Shown: piece by piece, positions 29,874-41,963 of the stretch
Layout: every line of letters begins with the position of its first letter
How positions within the stretch are numbered: the first letter of the stretch is position 1
Origin: Henricia sp. BOLD:AAB3569
Lineage: Eukaryota > Echinodermata > Asteroidea > Spinulosida > Echinasteridae
Assembly: GCA_037783545.1 (NCBI GenBank)
Contig: JBBELK010000058.1
Span: 868,001-932,000 of the forward strand
Direction of reading: 5' to 3'
Length of the DNA: 64,000 nucleotides
Made by a program: the position numbers and the translations under genes
Notes under the pieces: generated by a model
The model's database searches: none
What the model was told of the DNA's origin: nothing
Seen by the model: only the letters and a program-made list of their open reading frames with translations

Positions 29874-31028
29874 AATGAAATTTGGTGTGCTGATTGGACT
29901 CCTTGAGAAACCCCGAGAACTGAAATTTTATGTACCGGTAATTCGGTCAATTAATTTGAGATACGGGTCAACGAACTTTGGGCTAATTAGCATGACCTGC
30001 TATGTTTGGACAATTATATCTCTAGAAGTAATGGACCTACAGAGATAAACTTTACATCATTTTAAAGCTCTTGAAATGGCCTTCATTTTATAAAATCACA
30101 TCAAAATTGTATCTCGTACCATACAAAAGTTATGTGAATTTATAACCTTTGACCTTGATTTGCAAAAATGCGTATTTGTCAAAATGCGTAATTTTTTTTG
30201 AATTGTTAGCTTAAGATGTAAGGAACATTTCCAGAAAGATCTGGGATGGGCACTCTTACAGTTTTTGAGTTACGATAATTTAAACATTAAATAACATTTA
30301 AATACCATGTAAATACCATGTAAATAACATGTAACTGTGTGTGTACATGTACATGTGCTGTACTACGAAAAATATGGACTACAATTTGACATTTCGTTAA
30401 CCTCATTTTGTAGCTTTGTACTAACCTTAAAAAACTAATCGAGTGAATCTATGAACATCATTAGCGTAAATAATGCAACATTTCTGAGTGGTGAAATAAT
30501 TACTCGGAAGGTCAAAAAACAAACATTCTGTTCTCATTTTAATAGGGTTGTAGCACATGTGCTGTGGAAAATATGGTGGATAGCTGTTGCTAATAGCAAC
30601 ATATGAGTGGCAGGATTTCATAAAAATAACTACAGCTGTGGAAGAAAATATCAATGTTTCAACATACCAACTGTTCCAACTAACCCCACTCTCCCCTGCT
30701 GCACAACCTATCAAGTGTCTTCTACTGTGTGTTTCCAGCCGACATTGGACTTTGTTCCTTTTTGTGAAGTCCCGACCTCCATCTGCGTTCACCGTAGCAA
30801 CGCATCTTGAACAGAATTACAAGAGTAGAGTATTTAAGATTGTGTGTCGACTGGAGATTGCAGCATGGGGCATTTCCGTGTCCCGCTCCTAGGCCAAGGT
30901 TAATCATTACATGTACACATACTGTGTGCTTTAAAGGGACACACCGGCTTACTGTTTACATAATGTAGCAATTTAGCATCATTGACAATAATTTTTGCGA
31001 TGGTCGTTGTGAAAATTTTGTATGGTTT
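29874..31028. other. No recognisable gene
   Basis: AT-rich, possibly interspersed repeat, with ACATGTACATGT motifs near 30350. Open frames at 30587-30892 have no supporting signals. Confidence 0.4.
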
Positions 31029-31230
31029 TGGGGCGAAATGAATTTTCGTCTCGTGAGACGAAAAATAATTGTTTTACTCATTTCTCAAAAACTGTAGCAC
31101 TTGTAGCATTTCAGGGGAAGTTTACTACCGTCATCATGTTTATATTGTGTAAGTTACACATGTAGGCTACATGTATGTGTGAATCTGTGAACATTTCTGA
31201 TTTTCGAGATTACCAATGATGTGTTCTATT
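31029..31230 (+). repeat. Dispersed repeat, copy 2 of 13650-13905
   Basis: Shares GAGACGAAAAATAATTGTTT and CATTTCTGATTTTCGAGATT with the first copy. Confidence 0.7.
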
Positions 31231-31464
31231 AAACTTTAAGAGTCATTTCTACATTAAGTATGAATGTTCTCACCATACTTAGCAACACTCTGAGTCAACC
31301 ACCCCTGTGGCTGTCTAGATGTAGATACTCATTGCCAGAATGTATTTACATGTCCTCGGGCGTCAAGCGGTTAATGTAGCTGGAAAATGTCAATAAGTAC
31401 AATGTTTGACCATGGTTTCAGCTGTCGTTAGCCAATTGTTGCCAAATTGGCTATTGATTGCTTT

Positions 31465-31850
31465 CGATGACGTACAACATCCGGGAATGTGTGGTGGGCA
31501 ACAGTACGCGCGTGCCAATAGACGCACATGAACACGCGTAAAAAATACTCACCAGCGTATTTTCATTCACCAGCGTATTTACGTTCAAATTATTGAGCAT
31601 GCACTCGGCTTGTAAAAACGAAGGTGCTTTTAGTTGATCGCGATTTTTAGCCTGAAGAAATGCGTTTTATCTTTCTCGATACAACAGCCATGGCGCAACA
31701 ACATAAAGCAAGGTCAAACAACAGAGGTAAGTGCAACCAATGCGCTTTTCTTGCTCTTTTTGCCGGTTATTACTCGAGCCACGTGGGTCATGAAAAATGC
31801 CCACCAAAATGGTGGATGGAAGGGGTGACGTCACCGGAAAGCAATAAATA
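31465..31850 (+). repeat. Dispersed repeat containing ATG and GTAAGTG, copy 1
   Basis: Shared in inverted orientation with 44035-44455. It carries GCCATGGCGCAACAACAT followed 30 bases later by GAGGTAAGTGCAAC, a start-plus-donor arrangement, but a 2-base length difference between the copies breaks the frame. Then CACGTGGGTCATGAAAAATG. Confidence 0.72.
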
Positions 31851-31969
31851 GGCGTAATCCTCAGTAATACATGTAGGTGAAACCACAGACTGCTTTCGAA
31901 AGTGTGCTTTGTAAACCTTCGACTATTATTTTCAATCTGCCAATCATAACCTGATGTCACTGACAACAA

Positions 31970-32405
31970 GAATACTGGCGCCAGAATTTATTCAAACTAA
32001 AGAATAATTGGCAGATGTTCAGTTTCGACAGACAAACACACGCGCGTAAACAATCGCATAAAACACCAGCGTACATCTCACGTTAAATACCAGCATTTAG
32101 TATTAACTCATCCTTGAAAACAGGAAATTAAAGACTGTACTATACAAGCTGTGGCCGCCAGGGATGTCTATTGGCAAGCTAGTGCACACCTGGGTCTTGA
32201 CCTTAAGACAATCCCCAAGTTAAACGGCAGTAATTGCCACAAACCCAGCTAGATTTCACCAGCTATCCTCTTGTCAATTCTGTACGTGTTCATCGGTTTA
32301 TAAAGTGCATCACACTTTGTAAATCGATGCAATCAATATTTTATTGTAAAGTACAAGCACACATCTTTCTGTAAATACTTTGTCGGATTCAGATATTAAA
32401 GGGTA
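31970..32405. other. No recognisable feature
   Basis: Unique-looking AT-rich DNA immediately left of the 32414 hAT element. Confidence 0.4.
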
Positions 32406-32413
32406 TTAAATAC

Positions 32414-33109
32414 TACCGCTGGGCGAATAGATCGATTAATCGCGAGTAGTAAACGGTACTTGTACTCGTGACTATCATTTTTAAACTACTCGATTAATCG
32501 CGGCGCCGCGAGTACCGTTACGTACTCACGATTAATCGCGATTATATGCTATCAGGCCTGTTTCCCAGCACACTTTAAAGGTGACCTGTGTGCAGGTGAC
32601 TAATTTGTTCTGTATGCTGACTATTTCAATTCATTGTGTCCTTTGTGCTAGCCGAACGTCCGGCAAGCATGTTTTGAACCACAACGATCGTGTACAGCGA
32701 CTGCAGATCTCCACGTGTCATCTGCCGCGCACGTACGCCCGGTGATGATGAACTGTTTCCTTGCGCTACTCGTAAATTCGTGATTACTCGCGTGGTATAT
32801 TACATATGTGACAGTACCGGTAGCTACATGCACGGCTTGAAGGAGAATTATGGCAAACTTATGCTGTCTAATCGCGGAGCAAGACCGTTTGATTTTCATT
32901 ACTTAAAGGTAATCGAGGTGGTTTTTTTTTTGAGAGAGAGAGAAATATGAAATAATCCTTACTGAAGTTCATCATCTATGCATTGTTTGAAACAGACTGT
33001 TTTTTCCTCCCTTCTGATACTTTGCCAACTACTCGCGATTATTCGATTACTCGCGACTAATTGCTGCAACTACTCGCGAGTAGCAAAATCCACTAGTCGC
33101 CCAGCGGTA
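32414..33109. mobile_element. Nonautonomous hAT-like element with TACTCGCGA repeats
   Basis: TACCGCTGGGCGA and its exact complement TCGCCCAGCGGTA end the element. The 8-bp duplication TTAAATAC is perfect (32406-32413 and 33110-33117). ATTAATCGCGA/TACTCGCGA palindromes are subterminal; the 400-bp middle is non-palindromic and has no recognised protein. Confidence 0.92.
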
Positions 33110-33234
33110 TTAAATACCTGTCATCACAAACCCTTCAAGATTGTCGTTTTATTCATAGTTTTTTTGTTTGTTTAGTATGAATATGTGATTTTTAATTTTT
33201 TTAGAGATTATGACTCGGGGGACCGCCGGGGTGA

Positions 33235-33400
33235 ATTAATTCGATACAAATGTGGACAAATGTCCATGAGTTTGGGAAATCTGGATGCTGTGAAAAACAA
33301 CTTGGCTCCACTGGGATTTGAACCGCGGACCTTCTGCTTAAAGGAGGGTACAACACTTGCAAAGGGTTGCCCAACTCTGTACGCTTTATGTAAGTCGCCA
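33235..33400 (-). mobile_element. tRNA-derived SINE, partial copy
   Basis: Minus strand: box B-like GGTTCAAATCCCAGTGGAGCC, then GATGCTGTGAAAAACAACTT in reverse; the box A side is diverged. Flanked by GATTATGACTCGGGGGACC, also seen at 34240. Confidence 0.65.
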
Positions 33401-33927
33401 TCTTTTGCAGTTCGGCACTCGGATTTGAGAGGGCGTGAGTCAGGACACAACAGATTTTCGGCTCGCTTTGGGCATGTTCAGTATTTTCATGACTCGTGCG
33501 GTATATTCTCATATCACCCTCAAAGCCATCCAATATTAATTCTCGAGTCGGATTGTCAGAATACACAATTTTCACATGTAAATTACATCTTCTGATGTGT
33601 CCTGCCAACCCATCACGGCTAATCAAATTCAGACATCAAATTCGTTTGAGGATTGTAAATATGCATACATGAAGTGGCAGTTGCTGCGTCGTACCTGTTA
33701 TTTATATAATGGAAAATGAGATTATGATGAGACATGGAGTTTCCTGACCATTTGAAGTATTATGTATGTATATTCCTACATGCAGGGTGACATTTAAAAA
33801 CATGTTTTAAAACTTTTTTAAAATACATTTTGAGGTACAAATTTTATACTGTCAAAACAGCTCTGTATTTGCCAGATGAGAGTAGTGCACCATGTGTATT
33901 ACATGTAATCTGAATTGGATGAAAATA

Positions 33928-34170
33928 GGATACAAATGTGGACAAATGTCCATGATCGAGTTTGGGATATCTGGATGCAGTGAAAAGCAACTTGGCTCCA
34001 CCGGGATTCGAACTGCGGACCTTCTGCTTAACGTGCAGACACCCTACCAATTGAGCTATGAAGCCAACTGGTGGTCTCGAATCACGGTGGTGCAGTTGTT
34101 TGGGATTGGCCATCACGTGAGCTTAGCAAGCCCTACAATGAGATAACCACCCCTCCCAGAGATCATTTAA
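33928..34170 (-). mobile_element. tRNA-derived SINE, well-preserved copy
   Basis: Minus strand: GGCTTCATAGCTCAATTGGT (box A) and CAGTTCGAATCCCGGTGGAG (box B). Body and flank match 7392-7622. A functional tRNA is unlikely given the shared SINE body. Confidence 0.8.
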
Positions 34171-34261
34171 GATACGCCCCAAACTCCTGCCCAGCTTGCC
34201 CCAATTATTAAGTATGAATAAGTGATTATATTTGTAGGGATTATAACCCAGGGACCGCCGG

Positions 34262-34640
34262 GGTAAATGATAATAATTAAAAATGGACTTATACCGCGCA
34301 CTTACCGGTATCGGGGGAAAACCCCTATCGAGGCGCCTACACTTTTGTTACCCCTGATCATAGGGCTCCATTAAATCACTCCATATATCGTCTCAGCTCC
34401 CTGGGGAGTATACAGCCCTGGCTGCATTAGGCGCTCAATGGCTAATCAAACACATCAACATTTGCTACCCTCTCAGGTACTCATTTTTACTCCTGGGTGC
34501 AGAGAAGCAATGCGTGGCAAAGTACCTTGCTCAAGAGCACACACACAGTGAATGGGCCGGATCGGGATTCGAGCCCACTACTCCAGTTTAGAATGTGATC
34601 CACTAGACCGCCCTACCACAGCACTACACACACATGTACA
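34262..34640 (-). mobile_element. Long tRNA-headed SINE
   Basis: Minus strand: GGTAGGGCGGTCTAGTGGAT head, GGGCTCGAATCCCGATC box B, CTTGAGCAAGGTACTTTGCC, then a body ending near TACCGGTAAGTGCGCGGTAT and an AATTATTATC tail. Resembles deuterostome core SINEs. Confidence 0.78.
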
Positions 34641-34803
34641 GCAATTTACAATGTCTGACGTAACTGGGACACCAGAAAACTGCATTCCTATACATGTACA
34701 AACACATCCCCGTCTCAGGTAAATAGATCATACCTATTTATAAAAATAAAAAATTAAAGATGACTGTTTGCACACATTTTCTTACATGAACTGAGGTGAC
34801 TTA

Positions 34804-35361
34804 AGGCCTGTTCGCATTGGACTTTTTTTTGGTCAAACTTACCGAGACGATGGGTACTTTACCATTTTTAATCCAGTGCGGCCAGCCTATAGGAAGTTTT
34901 CCTCTCAGTAACTTTTCTCGAGTCCAGCGGTTACTTTTTCTGGTCAACTGCTGCCCAGGAAAATTGACCTGGTAATTTTTCCCGAGACGATAAGTCCAAT
35001 GTGGACAAAGCAAGTCGGTAGAAGCGCTCTGGAAGCGTTCGTCGGGGCCGTGAAGGTCATACTGCGAAGGGTTACTTTTCCTGGCCTACTGCTGCCCAGG
35101 AAAATTGTCCAAGGTAACTTTTCCCGAGACAATAAGTACAATGCGGACACAGTGAGTCGGTAAAAACGCTCTGGAAGCGTTCGTCCAGACCGTGAAAGTC
35201 ATACTGCGAAGGGAAACTGCGCATGCTCTCCCATGGTCTCGGTAAATTTTACCGTGTCGAAAAAGTCAAAATGCGGGCAGCAGTAAAATTTAGCCATTTT
35301 TCATTTTACAATCATCTGGGTAAAATCTGCCGAAAAGAACAAGTCCAAAGCGAACACGGCT
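34804..35361. mobile_element. MITE family F (CGCATTGGACTT ends), copy 1
   Basis: AGGCCTGTTCGCATTGGACT and complement AGTCCAAAGCGAACACGGCT, with TTA duplicated at both sides. Internal TTTTCCTGGGCAGCAGT-type arms. Other copies: 48625-49050, 56892-57483, 60213-60626. Confidence 0.85.
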
Positions 35362-35590
35362 TTATGCTCAAGTAGGTTTTTATCATATACATCCTCAATC
35401 ACACATGGAGATAACGCATTTGTAACAGTTTTCCAATCACGTAATCTGTCTTTAAAGATTCAAATTTTATGCCCAATTTCAATCCAGGGATAAATCACGT
35501 TTGCCTCATTAAATCTACCCAAGCTGCAATATAGTTCCAACCACTTGTTAAATCACTCCTCTGGAAGATATTGGCCCTGACAATTACACT

Positions 35591-36036
35591 AATGCATAGT
35601 TCCGAGATTGCCCAGTTAACCCCGCCCCTTAGATATTGTTGCTATGTGCTCACAAGCCATCGAAAAAAATGGCGACATGTACGTACAAAGCAACGGGACT
35701 CGGCATGGAAAGCACAGATTCATTGGAGAAAACTCAAAGGTATTTATGTTTTAGGGTCGACAGTTACCGTAGCACACACTGAGCGAAGGGCTAGTAATGC
35801 AGGGATGACATATATTTATAAAAATGCGCTTTCCTACCTTTGAATAGCGAATCGCCCGACATTGAAACCAAAATTCACCCGGTCACTGGCGCATACAACA
35901 TACAAACTGTATGGGCAAAAACATTGCGTGATTGTGATCGATGATTGCATCACTTTGACCTTTGTGGGCGCCGTCTGCTAGCTCTGTTGTGATTGGTCGC
36001 GGGTTCGGCTTGATTGACAGGTCGGAACTATGCATT
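35591..36036. mobile_element. MITE with AATGCATAGTTCCGA ends
   Basis: AATGCATAGTTCCGA and its exact complement TCGGAACTATGCATT lie 446 bp apart. The interior is non-palindromic. No duplication is clear. Confidence 0.7.
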
Positions 36037-36039
36037 GAT

Positions 36040-37127
36040 TGTGACTCTTGCTATTTTTGCCTCAATTGGTCATTTCAATGAGGTATGCACTGTACCAGTA
36101 TAATTACCATATGGTATGTAACATTCTGTACAGAGCTTTTTAATGTAAATGTTGGGTATTTTACTTTTAGAGGAAATGTGTCAATTTATATTGCTGCTGT
36201 GACTGAAATGAAATGTACCTTTTCTTCAAAACCATTGGCAGACAATTATTAAAGCCTGCATGTTTCATTGATAAAAATAAAGTTTTCTTTCTTGTGGTAC
36301 AGTTGCAGATTTTGTAACAGAATATTACATTCGGTGTATTCTGCGTTCGTTTGTGTTAACCTTTTTTTGGTTCATCTTGCCGCAGGGATTTTGTATGCAT
36401 ATACTATAATTGGAAAATTGGAGTTTATTTTCTACAGCTCTTAATTTCCCCAAGGAGAGCGTGTTCAATTTTGCTTTGAATAATTTTGTCTTTTCCAGGT
36501 TTGGTATGAGATATCAGACATTGGTACAGGGACATACATGTAATTTCAATGAAAGTTTATAAATACAGTACTTATATATTTGTTTAGATTAAAATGTATG
36601 TTTAATTAAATTTGCCCACAAAATGTTTTCGCTTGTTGAATCAATGATTTTAACTGTACATTCATTGAGACAACTATCGAACATAGTGATGACTCTACAT
36701 GTACGGTACATTGTGTACCATGGAAAAACAACTTGGTCACATGTGTTTCAGCTTGCCTTCACCCTCCTGCAGTTACTATTCCCAAAGCAACTTATGTGCA
36801 GGCATGGGAATCTTTTCGTTTTAACCGGAATTCCGGTTTTTTCCCCCTTCAAATTTGTGGTCTTCGTCAGTGTAAAATTGAAGTAAATTTTCGGGGGGAG
36901 GGGAGTTTGGGGGGTTGAGTTGTAAGGTGGTAATGTTTGATTACCAAAACCAGCTTTGAATAAACTCGATTGCGCGCCATTTTGGGTGATTTCCACAATA
37001 AAAAAAGACACCCTTGATTAAGCTAGCACACCTTGACATAAATCAGAAAAAGGAAAGGATGGGGCATGCGTGGTTTCCACGCTTTGCTTCGGGCGCTCAT
37101 CTCCCGACTCCTTGGCTTTTGAGCCTG
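36040..37127. other. No recognisable gene
   Basis: AT-rich DNA; open frames at 36623-36918 lack signals. Confidence 0.4.
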
Positions 37128-37372
37128 CATTTTTTTTATAGGCTACCCGGCGATAGAGCCGACTACTGCTCGGGTCTGCAGTTTCCTTCCCCAGTGCAAG
37201 CTCCAGGTACCCGTTTTACCGCTGAGTGGAGAGAAGCAATGCTTGACAAAGTACTGCTCAAGGGTACACGCACCATGGATGGGCCGGACAGGGATTCGAA
37301 CCCACAACCTTGGAACTAACCCAGGTTTTGAATACGATCCACTAGACCGCTCCGCCATAGTACTCCAATAAA
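37128..37372 (-). mobile_element. tRNA-headed SINE
   Basis: Minus strand: GGCGGAGCGGTCTAGTGGAT head and GGTTCGAATCCCTGTCC box B, then GAGCAGTACTTTGTCAAGCA. Related to 34262-34640. Confidence 0.75.
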
Positions 37373-37462
37373 TCAGAGCAAGTAGAAAATCTATTTAATA
37401 AAACGACAACAAAACAAAAACACTGTAGTTTCAGGCTTTGTAGTTTCCCCAGAAATTACATA

Positions 37463-37953
37463 TAAACTCCTCAAAAAAAGTTCGGAAAGTCAAGTTTGAC
37501 TGACAATTTCTCTCTTGTTGCAAAATAATTTTCCTTGAATTTTATATCATTGGAAAGCCCAGTTATTCCTCTTTACGATGATGTTTCATTTGTTATGATT
37601 AAGCAATTGGGGAATGTGCAGCACAGCTGAATACGGGGGCGGGTGTAAAGTGAAATGTCACAAAATACATTGCTATTGTCAAAAAGTGCATTGACACATT
37701 CCCATCCTCCAAGCAAAAGGGGAATGCACTGCATGACAATAGCAGTGAAATTTTGTGACATTTCACTTTCCACCCACCCCTGTATTCTGCTATATTGCAC
37801 ATCCCCCAATTGATTAATCATAACAAATGATACATCACTGTAAAGAGGAATAACAGGGCTTTCCAATGATACTAAATTCAAGGGAAATGATTTAGTAACA
37901 AGAGAGAAATCGTCAGTCAAACTTGACTTTCCGAACTTTTTTTGAGGAGTTTA
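37463..37953. mobile_element. Foldback Tc1-like MITE, copy 1
   Basis: TAAACTCCTC and complement, flanked by TA. The two arms are complementary for about 240 bp each (TTCGGAAAGTCAAGTTTGAC near each end), so nearly the whole element is one palindrome. Confidence 0.88.
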
Positions 37954-38731
37954 TACAGTATGTGCTTGCTTGCCACATAGAGCCCTGAAGCTAATTTACT
38001 AGTACTACAGTCAATTATAGCCATCCCCTTGGGTGCCTGGATGACCAGTTTTAGACCTGATTCAACCCTCAAGTTACAGCAATCTGGATGACAATTAGGT
38101 CATTGCCAAAACATAAATGTAGAATAAAAGCGGCTGGCAAGCAGGCACATTGAAGGTCGAATAAAATCAAGTCAATTACAATGTCGATTTGTTTTTTTCA
38201 TGTATGGATTTTTTTTAAAAACTGGCCTTAACCTTTAATGCATTCACTGATAACCATCCTTGGGCTGGCTTCAAATGGTTGTGTGCTGATGCCATGTCAA
38301 ATTGAATTTAGATCAACGAAAGCAGAGCAGATCTAGTACATGCAATGTACTAGATTGGCAAAAGGCACATCAGGCCTTGTTGAGCTTCTGCTTGGTCAAA
38401 ATGCTTCTCTCATGCCAAAAACATTGTGCTTGTGCAGTATTGAATAATAAAATTCAAATTAAATCCGTCAGAAGCACGAAATTTATTAGCCCAGATTGGA
38501 GTAACTCCAGGCATTTAACTTTTCACAGAGGTATTGTGTACTAATCTAGCATAGTATAAAAAAATATTTTCCCAATTGCAAATTTGCTTTTTGCGCGTTA
38601 TTCAGTGCAGTTCGTGTATATTTTTACCGTGCTAAACATATTACAACTTTGTTCTCTAATATTTCTGATAAATCGAGCCTGAACTCAGACAAAAGGCTGG
38701 CATGGAGTGAAGAGGAGGTAGCTGCTATATG

Positions 38732-39469
38732 CAGACCTGCCAAGTAGTACGATTTGGCCGTATTTCGTACGGGAAATTGTTGAAAATACGACGCACGTTT
38801 TTCCTAAAAAGAATACAGGTTTTGACCGTCTTGACACGCCGTAAAAAAATCCTGGTTTAAGCGCGCGGTAGCGAGTGTAAACTAGGCTTGATAGTAAAAA
38901 CGGCTGCGAGTCAAGACTATGCAGGACATGACGTCACGAGGCTTGACAATACATCGCGCTCTCATAAGCTAGGATGTCCGTAATTGGTGCACGGGGTGTA
39001 CAGTACTGCTGTAGGAACGGGCGTATTAGCCAATCGTAGCGTTGCATACAAAAGCACTAGGCATAGGATAGATGAATGGCGGTATATACGCATACGCAGA
39101 CTAGACCGTGCCGTCCATGCTGGCAATAATTTTTACGGATAATTTTTACGTGAAGTGAATATTTAAAAATGGCTTCGACCTCCAAAAAAGATAACAGGAA
39201 GCAATCGTACAAAGCAGAATACTCGGAGAAATGGGACTTCATACATCCATCGCAGAAAGTAGAAAATCATGTACATTGTGCGGTTCGGATTTTAGCATCG
39301 CGCACACGGCCTGGAACTAATAAAGTTGGAGCATTGCAGCAATGTTCAATCTTTGTTCGTAAGCTCATCTACCCGGTATGCATATTTTTTAAAAATAGTT
39401 TTCTTATGAAGAATACGACTTTTTGAGTTTCAGAATACAGTTTCGTGATTTCAAAGGTTGGCAGGTCTG
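38732..39469. mobile_element. hAT-like element with 6-bp duplication and BED-exon relic
   Basis: CAGACCTGCCAAG at the left, TTGGCAGGTCTG at the right, TATATG duplicated at 38726-38731 and 39470-39475. It contains a start codon and zinc-finger-like remnant at 39169. Confidence 0.85.
39169..39330 (+). pseudogene. Decayed BED zinc-finger exon of a hAT transposase
   Basis: ATG at 39169 reads M-A-S-T-S-K-K-D-N-R-K-Q-S-Y-K then E-K-W-D-F-I-H-P-S. After a frameshift near 39255, the +2 frame at 39264 reads K-S-C-T-L-C-G-S-D-F-S-I-A-H, the CxxC half of a BED finger as found at the N-terminus of hAT and ZBED proteins. A second shift precedes the expected H-x-H half. The catalytic domain is absent. Confidence 0.65.
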
Positions 39470-39549
39470 TATATGTTGGCCATTTGGACCAACAATTCTA
39501 TCCAAAGCCAGATCGATGGAACAACAAGAAATAGCAATATTTGGAGAAT

Positions 39550-39799
39550 AAGATGACTCGCCGCAATGCAATGTGGGGGATTTTCCGATTTCGACCTGTG
39601 TTGACGGTCGGCCGTGTGTGTATAGTGTGAAACGATCGCATGATACACGGGTCGAAACCTTACACGTGTAGAAAAAATGCCGGTGTTGCGTTTAGTAGTG
39701 TGAAAACATAGCCGATTGGACCCATGTTGAAATTTCAGAAAGTCTACACGGGGTAGATTTTCGACACGGGTCGAACGTTCATAGTGTGAAAAGGCCCAT
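39550..39799. mobile_element. Relative of MITE 51279-51771 (GACACGGGTCG repeats)
   Basis: Shares ATGTGGGGGATTTTCC, TAGTGTGAAAACATAGCC and the end CATAGTGTGAAAAGGCCC with the fuller copy. The left end is missing. Confidence 0.6.
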
Positions 39800-40012
39800 A
39801 TATTACTTAATAAGAGCCTATGTTTGGACAGCTGTGCTTACAAAACTGCCCTTGTAGTTAATGGGAGTCCACTCTTTACACTGACCCATTAATTGTTTCC
39901 AACTTTGGCCCTCAATTAATTTCCTTGTCCACTTCATTTATGGATCCATTGTGCACTGCATATTCTTTTTATCAACTGTACTATACAGATTGTGACCCTA
40001 ATCACATCAGTA

Positions 40013-40298
40013 AAATTGCTTCGTTCAACGAAGATTAGTTAATTTGTTAATAAAGCGTGCATACACATCTCATTTAAAAACGATCAAACGAACGAAGAAC
40101 GGTATTGTACATATTAGACAACTGCTAATGAATATCAAATTAAGCTGTGCGAGGTCACGTTGGGCTGGTTGCACTTGTGTGTCAAGAGATGTTATTTTGT
40201 CTGTTCGAACAGCAGCGTTTGGCTTTTCAAAGTGGGTGGTCAAGGGGTAACACTGGACATTGGAAGAGGGTGGGGGCGCACACAAAGCAGCTTACACA
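40013..40298. repeat. TTCGTTCAACGAAGATTAG repeat fragment
   Basis: Related to the palindromic insertion at 11457-11926 (CATCAGTAAAATTGCTTCG start); the right part is non-repetitive. Confidence 0.45.
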
Positions 40299-40300
40299 TA

Positions 40301-40788
40301 TAAACTCCTCAAATAAAATTCGGAAAGTCAAGTTTGACTGACGATTTCTCTCTTGTTGGAAAATAATTTTCTTTGAATTTTATATCATTGGAAAGCCCTG
40401 TTATTCCTCTTTACGATGATGTGTCATTTGTTACGATTAAGCAATTGGGGGATGTGCAGCACAGCTGAATACGGGGGCGGGTGTAAAGTGAAATGTCACA
40501 AAATGCATTGCTATTGTCAAAACGTGCATTGACACATTCCCATCCTCCAAGCAAAAGGGGAATGCACTGCATGACAATAGCAGTGAATTTTGTGACATTT
40601 CACTTTCAACCCACCCCTGTATTCCGCTATACTGCACATCCCCCAATTGATTAATCATAACAAATGACACATCACTGTAAAGAGGAATAACAGGGCTTTC
40701 CAATGATACCAAATTCAAGGAGAATGATTTAGTAACGAGAGAAATCGTCAGTCAAACTTGACTTTCCGAACTTTTTTAGAGGAGTTTA
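40301..40788. mobile_element. Foldback Tc1-like MITE, copy 2
   Basis: About 95% identical by eye to 37463-37953; TA at the left is kept, while the right flank is GT. Confidence 0.87.
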
Positions 40789-40954
40789 GTTGTGCAAACC
40801 TCAAGTTTCAGTATGATTTGGGGGGCCACAAGGGGGGCACGACAATTTTTTTGGGGGTGTATATGCTCCCTCCCCCTAACCCCATGTATACACATTACAA
40901 AAGTTTGCTCTGCCCAAAAAGACCTTCGACACCCCCTCCCCTATTCTTTGTATG

Positions 40955-41397
40955 GAGCGTGATCCAAAACTGGTAAACACTGGATGGAAATTTATACATT
41001 TTAAAAAATAATCAAAATAATACCTCGAACAGTAAAGAAATGTCCATATTTTACAATCATATTACAAAAATTAACAGAATAAATTTGACTGGGCACACTA
41101 CACATGTATGTGCCATCACATTTTTAAGAAATAGTTAAAAATACATGTAAAAAAGTGTAGTTTTTGTCAATTTTATTAATTGTCCGTCCCTCACGCATAA
41201 AAACAACCTCTGCATAAAACTGTAAAGTCAATTTCAACATGTGATAAACTGGGTGTGTGTATATTAACATCAGTAGCAGGTAAACAAACGGGTTCAGTTT
41301 AGGTTTCATTTGTTGTATTGACTATTGGAAAGGCATTTGTCTCTTGATTTCCGTCCCTCATGTGAGGGACGGAATTGGATCACACTCTAGATACCCC
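40955..41397. mobile_element. Family H element, inverted copy
   Basis: GAGCGTGATCCAAAACTGG at the left and GGATCACACTC at the right. The interior is the reverse complement of 28800-29097 (TTAATTGTCCGTCCCTCACG). This copy lacks the nested MITE, so it approximates the empty element. Confidence 0.8.
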
Positions 41398-41963
41398 TTT
41401 TTCTTGTGCTCTCAAGACACCCCAAAAACAAATTTAAAAAAGACCGATGACATCCCACCCCAATTTTTGATGACATACATGTACATCTTGAGAAACCAAT
41501 GTGCCTTTAAGGCTTGGTTCACACTAAGCCTTTTCACACATAGGCACGTATATTCAGCAGGCGTCGCTTTGAGGAAAAAACGGTGTGGAGGGAATTGAGA
41601 GTGAAACGATGCACTGACAATCACAGAATCGACTCGGGCGTAAAATGTCTTTCTGATTCTCTCATTTTTAGTGTCAGTTTTTGCACCTCCAATTCCCTCC
41701 TTTTAACCTTTTTTTCAAAGTGTCAAATTTATGCGAGTTTACGCTGAGACATCCACTACGGGGGTGGGGGGCGATTTAGGTCCTTCTTTTTTAGACTTAT
41801 TTCAATTAAGTCTGAGATCGCGTATACTTCACCAATTTTGGGAAGTACCCTATGCATAACAGTATTAACTGGTACATTATAGACAAAGTCAGACTTGATA
41901 TAAGTCAAAAAATTGCAAGACATACACCCCGCAAATTTTCTTACCGTTAACCCCCTACACATA

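Noticed and set aside
33201..33626. 141-codon frame on the minus strand and 136-codon frame on the plus strand
   Set aside because: The region is largely a tRNA-derived SINE fragment; no splice context or domain.
33960..34060. Possible functional tRNA gene
   Set aside because: Box A and B are present, but the same body recurs at 7392 and 33235, showing a SINE.
36733..37011. Open frames on both strands near 36.8 kb
   Set aside because: Short, no splice signals, low-complexity edges.
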